From Ferrimonas balearica (GTDB lineage: Bacteria > Pseudomonadota > Gammaproteobacteria > Enterobacterales > Shewanellaceae): a DNA stretch of 64,000 nt. Location: contig NZ_JAHVHW010000004.1 of NCBI RefSeq assembly GCF_019802055.1, positions 682,001 to 746,000 of the forward strand, written 5' to 3'. The notes under the pieces are model-generated. The model did no database searches, had not been told where the DNA came from, and saw only the letters and a program-made list of their open reading frames with translations. Position numbers and translations under genes: made by a program. Below, piece after piece: positions 63,725 to 64,000 of this stretch (position 1 is the first letter of the stretch; each line of letters opens with the position of its first letter).

Positions 63725-64000
63725 GATTGGCCCTCCTTGCGACCGTTCTCCACCAGGGAGACAAACAGCTCCTCCAGCCGGTTGGCTTTGTTGCGCATCG
63801 ACAGCACCGTGACGCCCTGCTCACTGAGTTGCTGGAACACGCCGTTCAGCCCCACCTCTTTGGCCACATCCACCTCCAGGGTGTGATCGTCCTCCTGACG
63901 GCACTCAAACCCCTCCAGGTAGACACGGCCGGTGCCCGGCGCCAGATCCAGGATAAAGGTTTCCAGAGTCAGCTTGGCCAGCAGAGACTTCATGGTGGTG
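63721..64000 (-). CDS. yadG: ABC transporter ATP-binding protein YadG, C-terminal end
   Basis: Only the last 92 or so codons lie in the window; the gene continues beyond base 64000. The visible part is the C-terminal regulatory tail typical of YadG/CcmA-type ATPases (ETFILDLAPG, then DVAKEVGLNGVFQQLSEQGV, ending NRLEELFVSLVENGRKEG). The nucleotide-binding motifs are outside the window. Identity rests on this tail and on coupling to yadH. Confidence 0.88.
   Translation of the reverse strand, partial: TTMKSLLAKLTLETFILDLAPGTGRVYLEGFECRQEDDHTLEVDVAKEVGLNGVFQQLSEQGVTVLSMRNKANRLEELFVSLVENGRKEGQS

Noticed and set aside
1..64000. tRNA, rRNA, insertion sequences, prophage, CRISPR or toxin-antitoxin modules
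   Set aside because: None was recognised on reading both strands; a tool-based scan (tRNAscan-SE, ISfinder) would be needed to exclude small or degenerate cases.

Overview
The window reads as chromosomal DNA of a moderately GC-rich (about 60%) marine gammaproteobacterium of the Shewanella/Ferrimonas type (Ferrimonas-like is my best guess, by inference). The evidence is the sfsA-dksA-gluQ-pcnB-folK-panBCD-yadHG block, single genes such as yibL, yihD, ravA-viaA, mrcB, hrpB and pepB, a Vibrio/Shewanella-type WavE protein, and strong Shine-Dalgarno sites with tight TGATG-type gene overlaps. I see no insertion sequence, prophage, CRISPR array, rRNA or tRNA. The region is a mosaic of conserved core operons and short accessory cassettes.

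Layout. 1-3054: end of hypD (hydrogenase maturation), an exported beta-helix protein preceded by a very good CRP-type site, and a PP-loop ATPase. 3034-6912 (minus): a three-gene glucosylglycerate cassette (phosphatase, synthase, GH13_18 phosphorylase) for making and recycling a compatible solute. 6996-18974: MOSC protein, AraC regulator, PQQ-propeller lipoprotein, PlpD-type patatin autotransporter, a LysR/PACE efflux pair, an SDR/phosphatase pair and a lipoprotein M3 peptidase. 19224-23048: LysR regulator, exported alkylsulfatase and a Tat-exported DJ-1 protein, with a textbook LysR box before the sulfatase. 23197-30638: WavE glycosyltransferase-like protein, an overlapping trio (DUF2797, YaiI, zinc ribbon), SPFH protein, rhodanese, DUF2937, TerC and a chemoreceptor.

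30805-39680: cysJIH sulfite assimilation, divergent from a three-gene pnt transhydrogenase, then metY; together they cover reductant supply and sulfide incorporation. 39832-45433: yibL, yihD, ravA-viaA, a deacylase and a 3'-5' exonuclease. 45512-54504: YfcC transporter with tandem ARG-box-like sites, PBP1b, HrpB, ThpR, a DM13 protein and PepB. 54595-61013: sfsA, dksA, gluQ, pcnB, folK and panBCD. pcnB is best explained by an ATT start codon, as in E. coli.

61014-64000: a 400-base GA-rich, hairpin-filled non-coding element, a divergent PagP-like outer-membrane protein preceded by a possible 30-residue membrane peptide, and a yadG-yadH-TrmB-like operon truncated by the window end. The most interesting items are the glucosylglycerate cassette, the pcnB ATT start, the ARG-box-like sites, the LysR-alkylsulfatase link, the structured element at 61085-61470 and the PagP-like protein. 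No wholly new system is proven by sequence alone.
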